DNA of 64,000 bases from an uncultured Bacteroidaceae bacterium (GTDB lineage Bacteria > Bacteroidota > Bacteroidia > Bacteroidales > Bacteroidaceae), in assembly GCA_905234735.1 (NCBI GenBank), contig CAJOJA010000019.1, forward strand, positions 19,890-83,889, in the 5' to 3' direction. Positions within the stretch are counted from its first letter, which is position 1. The number at the start of each line of letters is the position of its first letter. The notes below the pieces were generated by a model that ran no database searches, was not told where the DNA came from, and worked only from the letters and a program-made list of their open reading frames with translations. Shown here piece after piece: positions 1 to 8,255 of this stretch. The translations under genes and the position numbers were made by a program.

Positions 1-2342
1 TGGAATGCCTGTACATTCAGACTATAGCTGCCAGTAGGCAGACCTGTCACTGTCTGGTTAATATCGAATTCTGTCTGATAATATTCACAGTTCGACCCAT
101 TTACACCCGGTGCTGAATCGTATGTCCACCCAGAGGCATCACCTGTTGCGAAGTCTGGATTTGCCATCAGACAAGTGATGTCAAAATATTCACCATCGTT
201 GGAAGGCTCAGCACTGGAGATAAATGTCTTAATCGCCGTTCTCAGCGTGCTAATAGCAGTGTTAACACCTGCCAATGTTGTTGCTGCCTCGGCTGCACTA
301 CTCTGGGCAGATGAAGCACTCGTCAGTGTAGTTGTTGCAGTTGGGTTTGTATTAGCGACCAAAGCCATTGCGTCTGCGCCAGCCTTCACTCTGACAAAGT
401 CTGCATACGCTACTTCTGAGGCACGAGCATTTGCAATCGTTGTGGTCAGGTTGCTGATAGCAGTATTACATTCGCTAACTGTTGAGCAGGAGGGTGCAGA
501 AGCTGCAAGTGCTGTTTCAAGGGCGATTGTAGTCGTAACCTTGTCTCCCCAAGCATTGGCATCGGCAACCACTTGTGCCAAGTGACCTTGCTTCATCGCA
601 AGCTCTGAAGTGTAGTAGGTCAAGTGGAAATCATCGGCGCCTGCCCATGTACTTGAACAATTGGAATAGAAACCGATTCCTACTTTACAATCAGCAGCCA
701 AGGTGAAAGGAACATACGTCCAAGCCCAGCCGTTTTCAAGCAAGTTCCCACTATTACCTTCTTTATGGTTATTTGCAATACCTACATTATCACTGGTTTC
801 ATAACTATAAACGTAAACATTGGCATTTGCAGTAGTTGAGGCTCGGGTGGCACATTTCATAAGATAATAACCTGCAGGCAGGTTGACATCTTGAGACATA
901 TTCTTCTCGCCAGAATTGCTGTCTAAATAGAAATTATCAGGTGCATCAGTGTATTTTTGCCCTGAAGCGGTAGCTCCGTTTGTCCAACCTGTTGTTGATG
1001 CCACTGCTGCATTGCTCATCATACTTGTAATGTCCGTTCCGTCAGTAGCTGCTGTTATAGTAATAGTACTGCCAGCACTACTCTTGAAATAGAATGTGCC
1101 AGCAGAGAAGTTCTTCAGGACTAGACCACTGGCAGCTATATTCATTGTGGAAACTTCATCTGCATCATCACTGGCATCTTGTGTATAGGAAATTGTTGCA
1201 GCTGCTGTAGAGGTTATCTTGTATACACCAGCAGAGGCTACGGTAAAGGCATACCATGCGCTGGCTGTGACCGTTTCATCGCCATCAAAGGCTGTTGGAG
1301 AATATACCTCAACGGCATTACCATAGTATTCAAGAGTAAAGTTATCGAAGCAATACCATGTGTCAGTATTATTAGTAGCTTTAGTTCCTATACGGAGGTT
1401 TCCATCAGTCACTATAACTGCAGGTGTAGTATTATGATAAAGGTCTTCCTTTCCAAATGCGTAAGATGCCTTTTGTAAAGCATTGCCATCATAGCCTTCA
1501 GGTGCATCGGGATTATCTGTGATTTTGGTCAACGCAACCTGTTGGTCGTTGGCATAAAGATAACCAATGTTATCTCCTTTATAAAAGCCTTGATTCTTCA
1601 CTACGTATTTTCCATTGGGCATACCTGTTAGTGCCTGATAATTATCAAACTCCTTGCCAAATTGCTCTACACAATAGTTTGAACCATCATTCCCAATTTG
1701 ATTCGCACGATATCCCCAAGTATCAGTCAATTTTGTTCCTTGCCATGAACGGGTAGTTGGGAAATCTGCATTTTTAACTGTTGCATAATCAAATACAAAG
1801 AATCCAGCGTTATAAATAGCTCCTGTAGCATCTTTGGGATTGGCGTTAGTGGCTCCGCTGAGGCTACTGATAAAATCCGCACGAGTGACTACCTGCCAAT
1901 AATAGGCACTACCATCTACTGATGTTCCGCCCTCAACAGTAGAGTCGTCTGTAGAATAAAGGTATTTCGTGCCGCTATCGTCATAACTGATGGTATAATA
2001 GTGGTTCTCTGTATCTACCTCAGTGAACGTAAAGTTCATACTGCTGTTGGAGTCCATCCACACACCACTCATATATCGACCCTTTGAAGTATCTCCTCCA
2101 TTGTTCTGACGTGTTTGAATTGTATATACGCCATCACTTATCTTAGTCAAATCTAAATCCATACCGGCAGTACCGATAGTAGCATGTGTTCCCCACCAGT
2201 CACCTGCAGTCAAATATTGAGCGCTTTCAACGTTGTAGAGAAACACATCTGTCATGGTCGCTGTAATCTGCGAACCTGTCACAGCCCACGCCCCAATTGA
2301 GCACAATAGTGCTACGATAGCGAAAAGTAGTTTTCTTTTCAT
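1..2342 (-). CDS. Large secreted surface protein, C-terminus outside window
   Basis: The reading frame opens at 2342 and stays open to the window edge, giving 780 codons with no stop. The N-terminus (MKRKLLFAIVALLCSIGAWA) is a clear Sec signal peptide with an AWA cleavage site. The mature part begins with a domain rich in Gly, Trp and Tyr (FLYNVESAQYLTAGDWWGTH). It continues through beta-rich, Thr/Ser/Asn-rich segments resembling carbohydrate-binding or jelly-roll modules, then an Ala-rich helical stretch at about residues 590-720 resembling FIVAR-type spacers. No catalytic motif is visible. Proteins of this build are common cell-surface or T9SS-exported proteins in Prevotella. The sorting domain, if any, lies beyond base 1. 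Function unknown. Confidence 0.8.
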   Translation of the reverse strand, partial: MKRKLLFAIVALLCSIGAWAVTGSQITATMTDVFLYNVESAQYLTAGDWWGTHATIGTAGMDLDLTKISDGVYTIQTRQNNGGDTSKGRYMSGVWMDSNSSMNFTFTEVDTENHYYTISYDDSGTKYLYSTDDSTVEGGTSVDGSAYYWQVVTRADFISSLSGATNANPKDATGAIYNAGFFVFDYATVKNADFPTTRSWQGTKLTDTWGYRANQIGNDGSNYCVEQFGKEFDNYQALTGMPNGKYVVKNQGFYKGDNIGYLYANDQQVALTKITDNPDAPEGYDGNALQKASYAFGKEDLYHNTTPAVIVTDGNLRIGTKATNNTDTWYCFDNFTLEYYGNAVEVYSPTAFDGDETVTASAWYAFTVASAGVYKITSTAAATISYTQDASDDADEVSTMNIAASGLVLKNFSAGTFYFKSSAGSTITITAATDGTDITSMMSNAAVASTTGWTNGATASGQKYTDAPDNFYLDSNSGEKNMSQDVNLPAGYYLMKCATRASTTANANVYVYSYETSDNVGIANNHKEGNSGNLLENGWAWTYVPFTLAADCKVGIGFYSNCSSTWAGADDFHLTYYTSELAMKQGHLAQVVADANAWGDKVTTTIALETALAASAPSCSTVSECNTAISNLTTTIANARASEVAYADFVRVKAGADAMALVANTNPTATTTLTSASSAQSSAAEAATTLAGVNTAISTLRTAIKTFISSAEPSNDGEYFDITCLMANPDFATGDASGWTYDSAPGVNGSNCEYYQTEFDINQTVTGLPTGSYSLNVQAF

Positions 2343-2541
2343 GTTAGTTAGTTTGTTTGTTGTTAATTAATTTTAGTTTGTACTTCGTCTGTATGCGCAC
2401 AAAAAAAGCGTAAGACTGTGCCTACCGTCTGTTTTTTGTAAGCAGCGACTCTGCCCCCTGTGTAGGGAAACGGTGCCCGCTGGCCTTCGTTCGTGCTCCC
2501 CAAAATGCCCCTTTCTGCGCAATTTGCACGCAAAATCGCCG

Positions 2542-2572
2542 CAAAGTTACGAAAAAACGAGGGAAATGCAAA
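2542..2572 (-). promoter_or_regulatory. Bacteroidetes-type promoter for the secreted-protein gene
   Basis: Read on the minus strand, a TTTG (-33 box, 2572-2569) is followed after 19 nt by TAACTTTG (-7 box, 2549-2542), an exact consensus match. The start codon is at 2342, so the transcript would carry an unusually long leader of roughly 190 nt. That leader is GC-rich between 2440 and 2520 and contains no convincing gene. Confidence 0.6.
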
Positions 2573-2666
2573 AGGAAAACTCGTTTTTTCTTTGAATCAG
2601 TTGTTTTTAAAAGAACACTATTGTTATTAATTATTTCTCTCAAAAGAAACTTTTTCTATCATTTTC

Positions 2667-2697
2667 TTTCTCTACAAAGAAATATTTCGTATCTTTG
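2667..2697 (+). promoter_or_regulatory. Promoter of the AAA ATPase gene
   Basis: TTTC, 19 nt, then TATCTTTG (2690-2697). Transcription would start near 2703, which rules out translation starts upstream of it and supports the ATG at 2756. Together with the divergent promoter at 2542-2572 it explains most of the 413-bp gap between 2342 and 2756. Confidence 0.5.
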
Positions 2698-2755
2698 TCG
2701 CGTAAATGCAACGAAATCAGGCTGCACAATTACTAAGAATATATTGATACAAGAT

Positions 2756-3952
2756 ATGGAATCATTATTTCGCGCCTACAACCGTCGCCTGGAAGAGACC
2801 CAGACCAACTATGTCCGCTATCTCTACAGCACTATCGAGTGGAACGAACGCCTTATTGGCATCAAGGGAGCCAAAGGCGTGGGTAAGACAACCATGATGC
2901 TTCAGCACATCCGCCTCACCTTCCCCGACCGCATCAAAGCCTTCTATGCCTCGCTCGACAATATCTGGTTCAGCAGCCATACCGTCTCCGAACTGGTCGA
3001 ATACCTCTATACTCACGGTGTCACCCACCTCTTCCTTGATGAGGTTCACAAATACACCGGTTGGGTACGTGCCATCAAGAACCTCTACGACGACTATCCC
3101 AAGCTCCACATCGTCTTCACCGGTTCCTCCCTCCTCGAGATTGACAATGCCGAGGGCGACCTCTCCCGTCGCCTCCGCATGTACACGCTCCACGGCCTAT
3201 CCTTCCGCGAGTATCTCGACATCACAGGCACAGCCCATCTGCCCGTTCTCTCCCTGCAGGACATCCTCTCGAACCACATGCAGCACGCCTCATCCATCAC
3301 TCGCGACTTCAAAGTGCTGCCCCACTTCGAGCAGTACACCAAGACAGGCTACTATCCCTTCTTCCTCGAAACCAGCTCTCCAGAAAGCTACTACGAGCGA
3401 TTACAGAAAGTCGTCTCAACCGTCATCGAGAACGACATCCCCGCAGTCGAGAAGATTGAATACGAAACCCTCCAGAAAGCCAAGCGGCTGCTCATGACAC
3501 TCGCCCAGTCAGCACCTTATACACCCAACATCGCCAACCTGTGCGCCTTGTTGTCCACCACCCGCAACCAGCTCATTCACCTGCTCTCACTGCTTGAGCG
3601 GGCAGCACTCATCCGTCAGCTCCATGCCGACAACAAAGGCCTCAAGGCATTGGGCAAACCCGATAAAATACTCTTCAACAACACCAACCTCATGTATGCC
3701 CTCGGTTCAACAGCCGATGCAGGAACACTTCGCGAATCATTCTTCTCAGCCATGATGTCCTTTAACCACACCATCCAGTATGCCAAGCAAGGCGACCTGC
3801 AGGTTGACGAGAAGTACCTCTTTGAGGTTGGAGGCAAAAAGAAGGGCTTCTCCCAGATTGCCGACCTGCCCGACAGTTACGTCGTGGCCGACAATATAGA
3901 AATCGGCTTTGGCAATAAAATCCCAATGTGGCTCTTCGGACTCACCTATTAG
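2756..3952 (+). CDS. AAA-family ATPase with DUF4143-like C-terminus
   Basis: The protein is 398 aa. A Walker A motif (GAKGVGKTTMM, about residues 35-45) and a Walker B motif (HLFLDEVHKY, about 92-101) are followed by a sensor-like FTGSS. This is the order seen in the AAA_14/DUF4143 family of Bacteroidetes and archaeal ATPases. The C-terminal half matches the helical DUF4143 type, ending in a domain with GGKKKGFSQI that in relatives resembles a nuclease-like fold. Role unknown; relatives are often accessory and may bind DNA. An in-frame upstream extension to 2621 is rejected because the promoter -7 box lies inside it. The stop overlaps the stop of convergent pyrH by 4 nt. Confidence 0.8.
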   Translation: MESLFRAYNRRLEETQTNYVRYLYSTIEWNERLIGIKGAKGVGKTTMMLQHIRLTFPDRIKAFYASLDNIWFSSHTVSELVEYLYTHGVTHLFLDEVHKYTGWVRAIKNLYDDYPKLHIVFTGSSLLEIDNAEGDLSRRLRMYTLHGLSFREYLDITGTAHLPVLSLQDILSNHMQHASSITRDFKVLPHFEQYTKTGYYPFFLETSSPESYYERLQKVVSTVIENDIPAVEKIEYETLQKAKRLLMTLAQSAPYTPNIANLCALLSTTRNQLIHLLSLLERAALIRQLHADNKGLKALGKPDKILFNNTNLMYALGSTADAGTLRESFFSAMMSFNHTIQYAKQGDLQVDEKYLFEVGGKKKGFSQIADLPDSYVVADNIEIGFGNKIPMWLFGLTY

Positions 3953-4659
3953 TTGTGCACCAAGGTACCGATGTCCTCTCCGGCCATCACCTTCTTCAGG
4001 TTACCGTAGATGTCCATGTTGAAGACGTAGATGGGCAGGTTGTTCATCTTGCACATGGTGGTGGCGGTCAGGTCCATCACCTTCAGGCCACGGTTGTAGA
4101 TTTCGTCGTAAGTAATTTCCTGGAACTTTGTGGCTGTGGGGTCCTTCTCGGGGTCGGCGGTGTAGACACCGTCCACGCGGGTGCCCTTGAGCATGACGTC
4201 GGCCTCAATCTCGATGCCGCGCAGCGAGGAACCCGTGTCGGTGGTGAAGTAAGGGTTGCCCGTGCCGCCGCTCATGATGACCACCTCGCCGCGCTCCATG
4301 GCCTCGATGGCCTTCCACTTGGTGTAGAGCTCGCCGATGGGTTCCATGCGTATGGCCGTCAGGACGGTGGTCTTCTGGCCGATGGCCTGCAGTGCGCTGC
4401 ACAGGCCAAGTGAGTTGATGACCGTGGCCAGCATGCCCATCTGGTCGCCACGTACGCGGTCGAAGCCCTTGCCGGCTCCGGTCAGTCCGCGGAAGATGTT
4501 ACCGCCGCCGATGACGATGCCCACTTGGACACCCATGTCCACTACTTCCTTGATCTGACGGGCATAGTCGTTCAGACGGTTCACGTCGATGCCGTAGCCC
4601 TGTTCTCCCTGCAGGCTCTCACCTGAGAGCTTCAGCAGAATCCTTTTGAACTTGTTCAT
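3949..4659 (-). CDS. pyrH: UMP kinase
   Basis: The protein is 236 aa, the usual length for PyrH, and phosphorylates UMP to UDP in cytoplasmic pyrimidine synthesis. It belongs to the amino-acid kinase fold. The N-terminal KLSGES, the IVIGGGNIFRG nucleotide loop and the GTGNPYFTTD segment are diagnostic. The last codons run convergently into the upstream ATPase gene. birA lies upstream on the same strand, its stop about 40 nt from this start across an AT-rich spacer, so the two may be co-transcribed. Confidence 0.97.
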   Translation of the reverse strand: MNKFKRILLKLSGESLQGEQGYGIDVNRLNDYARQIKEVVDMGVQVGIVIGGGNIFRGLTGAGKGFDRVRGDQMGMLATVINSLGLCSALQAIGQKTTVLTAIRMEPIGELYTKWKAIEAMERGEVVIMSGGTGNPYFTTDTGSSLRGIEIEADVMLKGTRVDGVYTADPEKDPTATKFQEITYDEIYNRGLKVMDLTATTMCKMNNLPIYVFNMDIYGNLKKVMAGEDIGTLVHN

Positions 4660-4699
4660 ATTTGGTCGTTTGGTTGTTTGGTATTTACTTTTTAATTTT

Positions 4700-5500
4700 T
4701 CACTTTTCCTTTATTATATATTCCACCTCCTTGAAAGCATAGCGACGGCGGTCGCTCGCTTCATCGACGATTATCAAGTGGCCTGTGGGTTCCACGTCGA
4801 CGATGGTGCCCAGGAACTCTCCTCCAGCGTCGCAGAAGCGATGAAGTTCGTCCCTGCGATAGAGGTTGGCGAGGTACATCTCGTGCAGTTCGTCGAATCG
4901 CCCCTGTTCCGTCCATTCGTAGTAGCGTGTGAAGTGCTCCATGATGGCCTCCAGCACGAAGCGCCGCTCCACCTCGCAGCCCAGGATTTGGGCCAGAGAA
5001 ATAGGAGCCCCCCTAAATCCCCCCATGATGGGGGACTTGAATTCGGTTTGGTTGATGTTGATACCGACGCCGAGTATGCTGCACTCCACCGTCTGGCCTC
5101 GCAGTTCGTTCTCGATGAGCATGCCGCAAAGTTTACGGTCGCCGTAGTAGATGTCGTTGGGCCACTTTATTTTTAATTGAAAGTTGAAAATTGAAATTTG
5201 ATAGTTAAGGGCCTCGCGGATGGCCAGCGCCAGCACTTCGCTGAGGACGAACATACGGTGGGCAGGGATGTGACGCGGATGGACGAGCAGGCTGAAGAGC
5301 AGGTTCTGGCCGGGCTGTGACTCCCAGCGGTTCTGCCCCGCCCCACGTCCCGCTGTCTGGTGCTCAGCCGTCACCAGCGTGATGCGACGCTCCTCAAGGG
5401 GACGGTACGCCTTCAGGAAGTCGTTCGTGCTCGTCACCTCCCCCAGTTCCACCATGCGAAACCAGGGCGAGTCGTCGAGGCAAAAGTGTTTATCGGTCAT
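4700..5500 (-). CDS. birA: Biotin--[acetyl-CoA-carboxylase] ligase
   Basis: The protein is 266 aa, a monofunctional (class I, no HTH) biotin protein ligase that attaches biotin to carboxylase carrier domains. The biotinyl-AMP loop (AGRGAGQNRW), the catalytic-lysine segment (KIKWPND) and GVGININQ are present. Two stretches look foreign. Just before KIKWPND, QISIFNFQL is encoded by the AT-rich repeat seen between many genes here. After NINQTEF, SPIMGGFRGAP is encoded by a palindromic 33-bp element also found inside two other genes. Both keep the frame and fall at loop positions, so the enzyme is probably active. A -7 box (TATCTTTG, 5528-5521) lies just upstream. Confidence 0.93.
   Translation of the reverse strand: MTDKHFCLDDSPWFRMVELGEVTSTNDFLKAYRPLEERRITLVTAEHQTAGRGAGQNRWESQPGQNLLFSLLVHPRHIPAHRMFVLSEVLALAIREALNYQISIFNFQLKIKWPNDIYYGDRKLCGMLIENELRGQTVECSILGVGININQTEFKSPIMGGFRGAPISLAQILGCEVERRFVLEAIMEHFTRYYEWTEQGRFDELHEMYLANLYRRDELHRFCDAGGEFLGTIVDVEPTGHLIIVDEASDRRRYAFKEVEYIIKEK
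5004..5036. repeat. Palindromic element, copy 1, in frame inside birA
   Basis: This 33-bp element has GGAGCCCCCC at one end and a CCCCCATGATGGGGG hairpin at the other. Relatives occur at 42509-42541 and 43409-43438, in the opposite orientation relative to the host reading frame. Here it is read as SPIMGGFRGAP. It resembles REP-like or protein-coding palindromic elements. Confidence 0.7.
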
Positions 5501-5567
5501 TCTGTCTCAGTATTTGTTTGCAAAGATAGCATTTTTTCGTCTCTTCACCACATTTTTTACTTTTTAC

Positions 5568-5600
5568 TTTTTAATTTTTAATTTATTTATCGTATCTTTG
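5568..5600 (+). promoter_or_regulatory. Promoter of the corA transcript
   Basis: TATCTTTG at 5593-5600 matches the -7 consensus; the -33 region (TTTT near 5568) is weak and lies in an AT-rich TTTTTAA repeat tract. The predicted start near 5606 leaves a leader of about 150 nt before corA, long enough for the leader ORF and hairpin described next. Confidence 0.5.
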
Positions 5601-5635
5601 CGGACAGTTTAACCAAAAAACAAATAAAAACCACT

Positions 5636-5677
5636 ATGGACGACTATCCGGCGGAGAATGACAAACGCTTAGGGTAG
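5636..5677 (+). CDS. Leader peptide ORF upstream of corA (13 aa)
   Basis: ATG at 5636 opens a 13-codon frame, MDDYPAENDKRLG, ending in TAG. The context is the A-rich sequence typical before Bacteroidetes starts. The N-terminus is dense in Asp, Glu and Pro (D2, D3, P5, E7, D9). Such runs are known from MgtL-type leaders to destabilise translating ribosomes when magnesium is low. It is out of frame with corA, whose start lies 77 nt after its stop. The regulatory role is inferred from composition and from the downstream hairpin. Translation itself is not shown by sequence. Confidence 0.45.
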   Translation: MDDYPAENDKRLG

Positions 5678-5697
5678 GGTGGCAAACACACAGAGAA

Positions 5698-5753
5698 GGC
5701 CGCTCTCCCCTTGACAGTTTATTTCTCTCACACACACTCAAGGAGGAAAGGCC
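5698..5753 (+). promoter_or_regulatory. Hairpin sequestering the corA ribosome-binding site
   Basis: The 5' arm at 5698-5714 (GGCCGCTCTCCCCTTGA) pairs with the 3' arm at 5738-5753 (TCAAGGAGGAAAGGCC), with minor bulges and a pyrimidine-rich loop. The 3' arm contains AAGGAGGA, a strong Shine-Dalgarno sequence that is unusual in Bacteroidetes, and it ends one base before the corA ATG. The 5' arm begins 20 nt after the leader ORF stop, so a ribosome paused on or leaving the leader could control folding. Confidence 0.55.
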
Positions 5754-5754
5754 A

Positions 5755-6681
5755 ATGCTTACATTCTGGAACACAAACCGTGGGCTGCGCACCATCGAGC
5801 AATGGGAGCCCAACTGCTGGGTACAGGTGACCTGTCCCACGCAGGACGACGTGAATTTTCTGCAGAACACGCTGCACGTACCCGACTACTACATCTCGGA
5901 CATCGCAGATACCGACGAGCGCGCCCGCTACGACATCGACGAGGGCTGGGTGCTCATCATCCTGCGCATACCCTACGTGAAGGAGGTGAAGTCGCGCACC
6001 CCGTACACCACCATCCCACTGGGTATCATCCTGAAGGGCAACGTGTGCATCACGCTGTGCAACTTCGAGACGAACATGATGATAGACTTCGTCACCTATC
6101 AGCAACGCCGCGGACTGGGCTTCACGGACTCGGTGGACATGGTGTTCCGCCTGTTTCTCTCCTCGGCGGTGTGGTACCTGAAGCGGCTGAAGCAAATCAG
6201 TGCCCGCATTGAGCAGGCCAAACTGAATCTGGACCGCAACGTGGACAACGTGGACCTCGTAGCCCTGAGCCGCCTGCAGGACAGCCTGACGTACTTCATC
6301 ACCTCGATTCGCGGCAACGAGAACCTGCTGTCGAAACTGAAGTTCAAGCTGCCCGTCGACGAACTGGACGCCGACATGATTGAGGACGTCAACATCGAGA
6401 TGAGCCAGGCGCGCGAGACGACGAACATCTACTCCAACATCCTGCAGTCGACGATGGATACTTACGCCAACATCATTAATAATAATATGTCGAAGGTGAT
6501 GAAGATGCTGACCAGCATCTCCATTATCCTCATGTTCCCGACGCTGATAGCCAGCCTGTTCGGCATGAACCTCATCAACGGCATGGAGTCGTGGACGCTG
6601 GGATTCCCCATCGCACTGGTGCTCTGCGTGGTGACCACCGTGCTCTTCTTCTGGTATTTCAAGCGCAAGTCATGGTTCTGA
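5755..6681 (+). CDS. corA: CorA-family divalent cation (Mg2+/Co2+) transporter
   Basis: The protein is 308 aa. CorA channels are inner-membrane pentamers with a large cytoplasmic N-terminal funnel and two C-terminal membrane helices. The N-terminal alpha/beta domain and long helical stalk (about 120-240) are followed by TM1 (about 244-268), which ends in the family signature GMN (LFGMNL), and TM2 (about 280-300). The C-terminus is basic (FKRKSWF). Start choice is fixed by the AAGGAGGA site just upstream. The leader ORF and RBS hairpin suggest translational control by magnesium. The gene ends 3 nt before the convergent antiporter gene. Confidence 0.9.
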   Translation: MLTFWNTNRGLRTIEQWEPNCWVQVTCPTQDDVNFLQNTLHVPDYYISDIADTDERARYDIDEGWVLIILRIPYVKEVKSRTPYTTIPLGIILKGNVCITLCNFETNMMIDFVTYQQRRGLGFTDSVDMVFRLFLSSAVWYLKRLKQISARIEQAKLNLDRNVDNVDLVALSRLQDSLTYFITSIRGNENLLSKLKFKLPVDELDADMIEDVNIEMSQARETTNIYSNILQSTMDTYANIINNNMSKVMKMLTSISIILMFPTLIASLFGMNLINGMESWTLGFPIALVLCVVTTVLFFWYFKRKSWF

Positions 6682-6684
6682 GCC

Positions 6685-7977
6685 TCAGAGGAACAGCAGC
6701 TGCACGATGATGTAAACGGGCAGCAGGACGATGAGGGAGAACTTCAGCATGTAGCCAAAGAAGGATGGCATCTTAATGCCGCTTTCCTCGGCTATACTCT
6801 TGACCATGAAGTTGGGCCCGTTGCCGATGTAGGTCATCGCTCCGAAGAAGACGGCACCCATGCAGATGGCTTTCAGATACACCTCGCTGATGCCGGCAAC
6901 TGCCTGGCCCACAATGGGCAGCGACGTGGCTGTAGCATGGAACACCATTGCCGTGGGAGCATTGTCGAGGAAGGCCGACAGCGAGCCTGTGGCATAGACA
7001 AACTCCCAGGGATGCTGAACAGGCAGCGGGTGCTGTTCGAGGAACATCAGGGCGGGCGTCATGGTGGCAAAGATGCCCAGGAAGACACAGGCCACCTCCA
7101 GGATGGGTGTCCACGAGAAACTGTTGTCCGTGCGCACCTGTTTCTTTGTGGTGACAATGGAGAGAATAATAATCAGGATGAAGGCCCACTCACGCAACAA
7201 CTTGAGGTACCAGGGAGCATCCTCGGCTCCCATCTGTGGGATGTAGGTGGAATTGATGAACATCGTGCTGGCAACGACACAGAGCACCCACACGATGTTG
7301 ATGAGTCCCGTGGCTGTCACCTTCACCTGTTCGCGGACATCGGCCGACAGCAGGTGCCAGGGTTCCTTCTTATAATAATAATTGTCTGTCAGCCAATAGA
7401 TGCCCAGCAGCAGGGCACCCGTAGCAGCCCATTCGGGCAGCATGTTCATGAACCAACCGAAAGGGGCTCCCTTTTGGAACAACAGGAACAATGGGGGATC
7501 GCCCAACGGTGTCAACAATCCGCCGCAGTTGGCCACGATGGCGATGAAGAACATCACCGTATGAGCCTTGTATTGGCGCTGACTGATGGTCTGCAGGAGC
7601 AGACGGACGAGCAGCATGGCGGCTCCCGTGGTGCCCATGAACGAGGCCAACACCCAACCCAGAGCCATAATCAAAGTGTTCGTGGTGGGCGTGGCACGCA
7701 GGTCGCCTCGGATGCAGATGCCGCCCGTGGTCACAAACAGTGCCATCAGCAGGAGGATGAAGGGCACGTAGTCGTAAATCATCTGATGCTCCAGCTCGTG
7801 TGTCATCCCATGCAGGCACAACCAGGCACCAACGGGCACACCCAGGAGGAGCGACACATACAGTTTGTGCAGGTTGTGCTCCCACCACTCGCCCCATTTC
7901 GTCAGGGGCAGCACGGCGATAATCAACAATTGGGCAGCAAAGGGAATGAGCATCCAAGCCGGAATCATGTGTTCCAT
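6685..7977 (-). CDS. NhaD-type Na+/H+ antiporter (ArsB/NhaD superfamily)
   Basis: The protein is 430 aa with about 11-12 hydrophobic segments, predicted in the inner membrane. Visible family features are GTTGAAMLLVR and CGGLLTPLGDPPLFL, the re-entrant loop motif of the NhaD/ion-transporter superfamily, together with DNAPTAMVFHATA and TYIGNGPNF. It probably exports sodium in exchange for protons. Start 7977 is chosen over an in-frame ATG at 8019 because a -7 box (TATCTTTG) occupies 8024-8017, so 8019 would not be transcribed. nhaD is not assigned as a symbol because close paralogues transport other ions. Confidence 0.88.
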   Translation of the reverse strand: MEHMIPAWMLIPFAAQLLIIAVLPLTKWGEWWEHNLHKLYVSLLLGVPVGAWLCLHGMTHELEHQMIYDYVPFILLLMALFVTTGGICIRGDLRATPTTNTLIMALGWVLASFMGTTGAAMLLVRLLLQTISQRQYKAHTVMFFIAIVANCGGLLTPLGDPPLFLLFQKGAPFGWFMNMLPEWAATGALLLGIYWLTDNYYYKKEPWHLLSADVREQVKVTATGLINIVWVLCVVASTMFINSTYIPQMGAEDAPWYLKLLREWAFILIIILSIVTTKKQVRTDNSFSWTPILEVACVFLGIFATMTPALMFLEQHPLPVQHPWEFVYATGSLSAFLDNAPTAMVFHATATSLPIVGQAVAGISEVYLKAICMGAVFFGAMTYIGNGPNFMVKSIAEESGIKMPSFFGYMLKFSLIVLLPVYIIVQLLFL

Positions 7978-8016
7978 AATCGTAGTTCTTTTTGTCAAAT
8001 AATCGTTTACCGACTG

Positions 8017-8024
8017 CAAAGATA
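8017..8024 (-). promoter_or_regulatory. -7 box of the antiporter gene
   Basis: TATCTTTG on the minus strand, about 40 nt before the chosen start at 7977. No good -33 TTTG is visible at the expected distance. Confidence 0.4.
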
Positions 8025-8089
8025 ACGTTTTTTTATCGCCTTTAATACATTTTTTTAATTTTTAATTTTTAATTTCTAATTTATTTGTT

Positions 8090-8097
8090 TACCTTTG
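8090..8097 (+). promoter_or_regulatory. -7 box of the tRNA-Gln gene
   Basis: TACCTTTG preceded by a TTTTTAA repeat tract. The same AT-tract plus -7 arrangement precedes the genes at 5755 and 50492. Confidence 0.45.
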
Positions 8098-8138
8098 CAC
8101 TCGCAAACCTCGCTGCGGGTCACAGGCAGCTGCCGGAT

Positions 8139-8209
8139 TGGGCTATGGTGTAATGGTAGCACAAGACATTTTGGTCGTCTTAGTTCTGGTTCGAAACCGG
8201 ATAGCCCAA
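8139..8209 (+). tRNA. tRNA-Gln (anticodon TTG)
   Basis: A 71-nt cloverleaf. The acceptor stem is TGGGCTA paired with TAGCCCA, the D arm is GGTGTAATGGTAGC, the anticodon loop TTTTGGT gives anticodon UUG, and the T arm is CTGGTTCGAAACCGG. The start with an unpaired-style U and the GGTGTAATGG D loop are typical of bacterial tRNA-Gln. CCA is not encoded. A T-run at 8212-8218 could end transcription. Confidence 0.95.
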
Positions 8210-8255
8210 CTCTTTTTTTAATTGACAATTGATAATTGATAATTGACAATTTACC

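Noticed and set aside
2422..2643. 73-codon frame on the minus strand between the first two genes
   Set aside because: It contains the divergent promoter elements at 2542-2572 and would start upstream of the -7 box; no family similarity.
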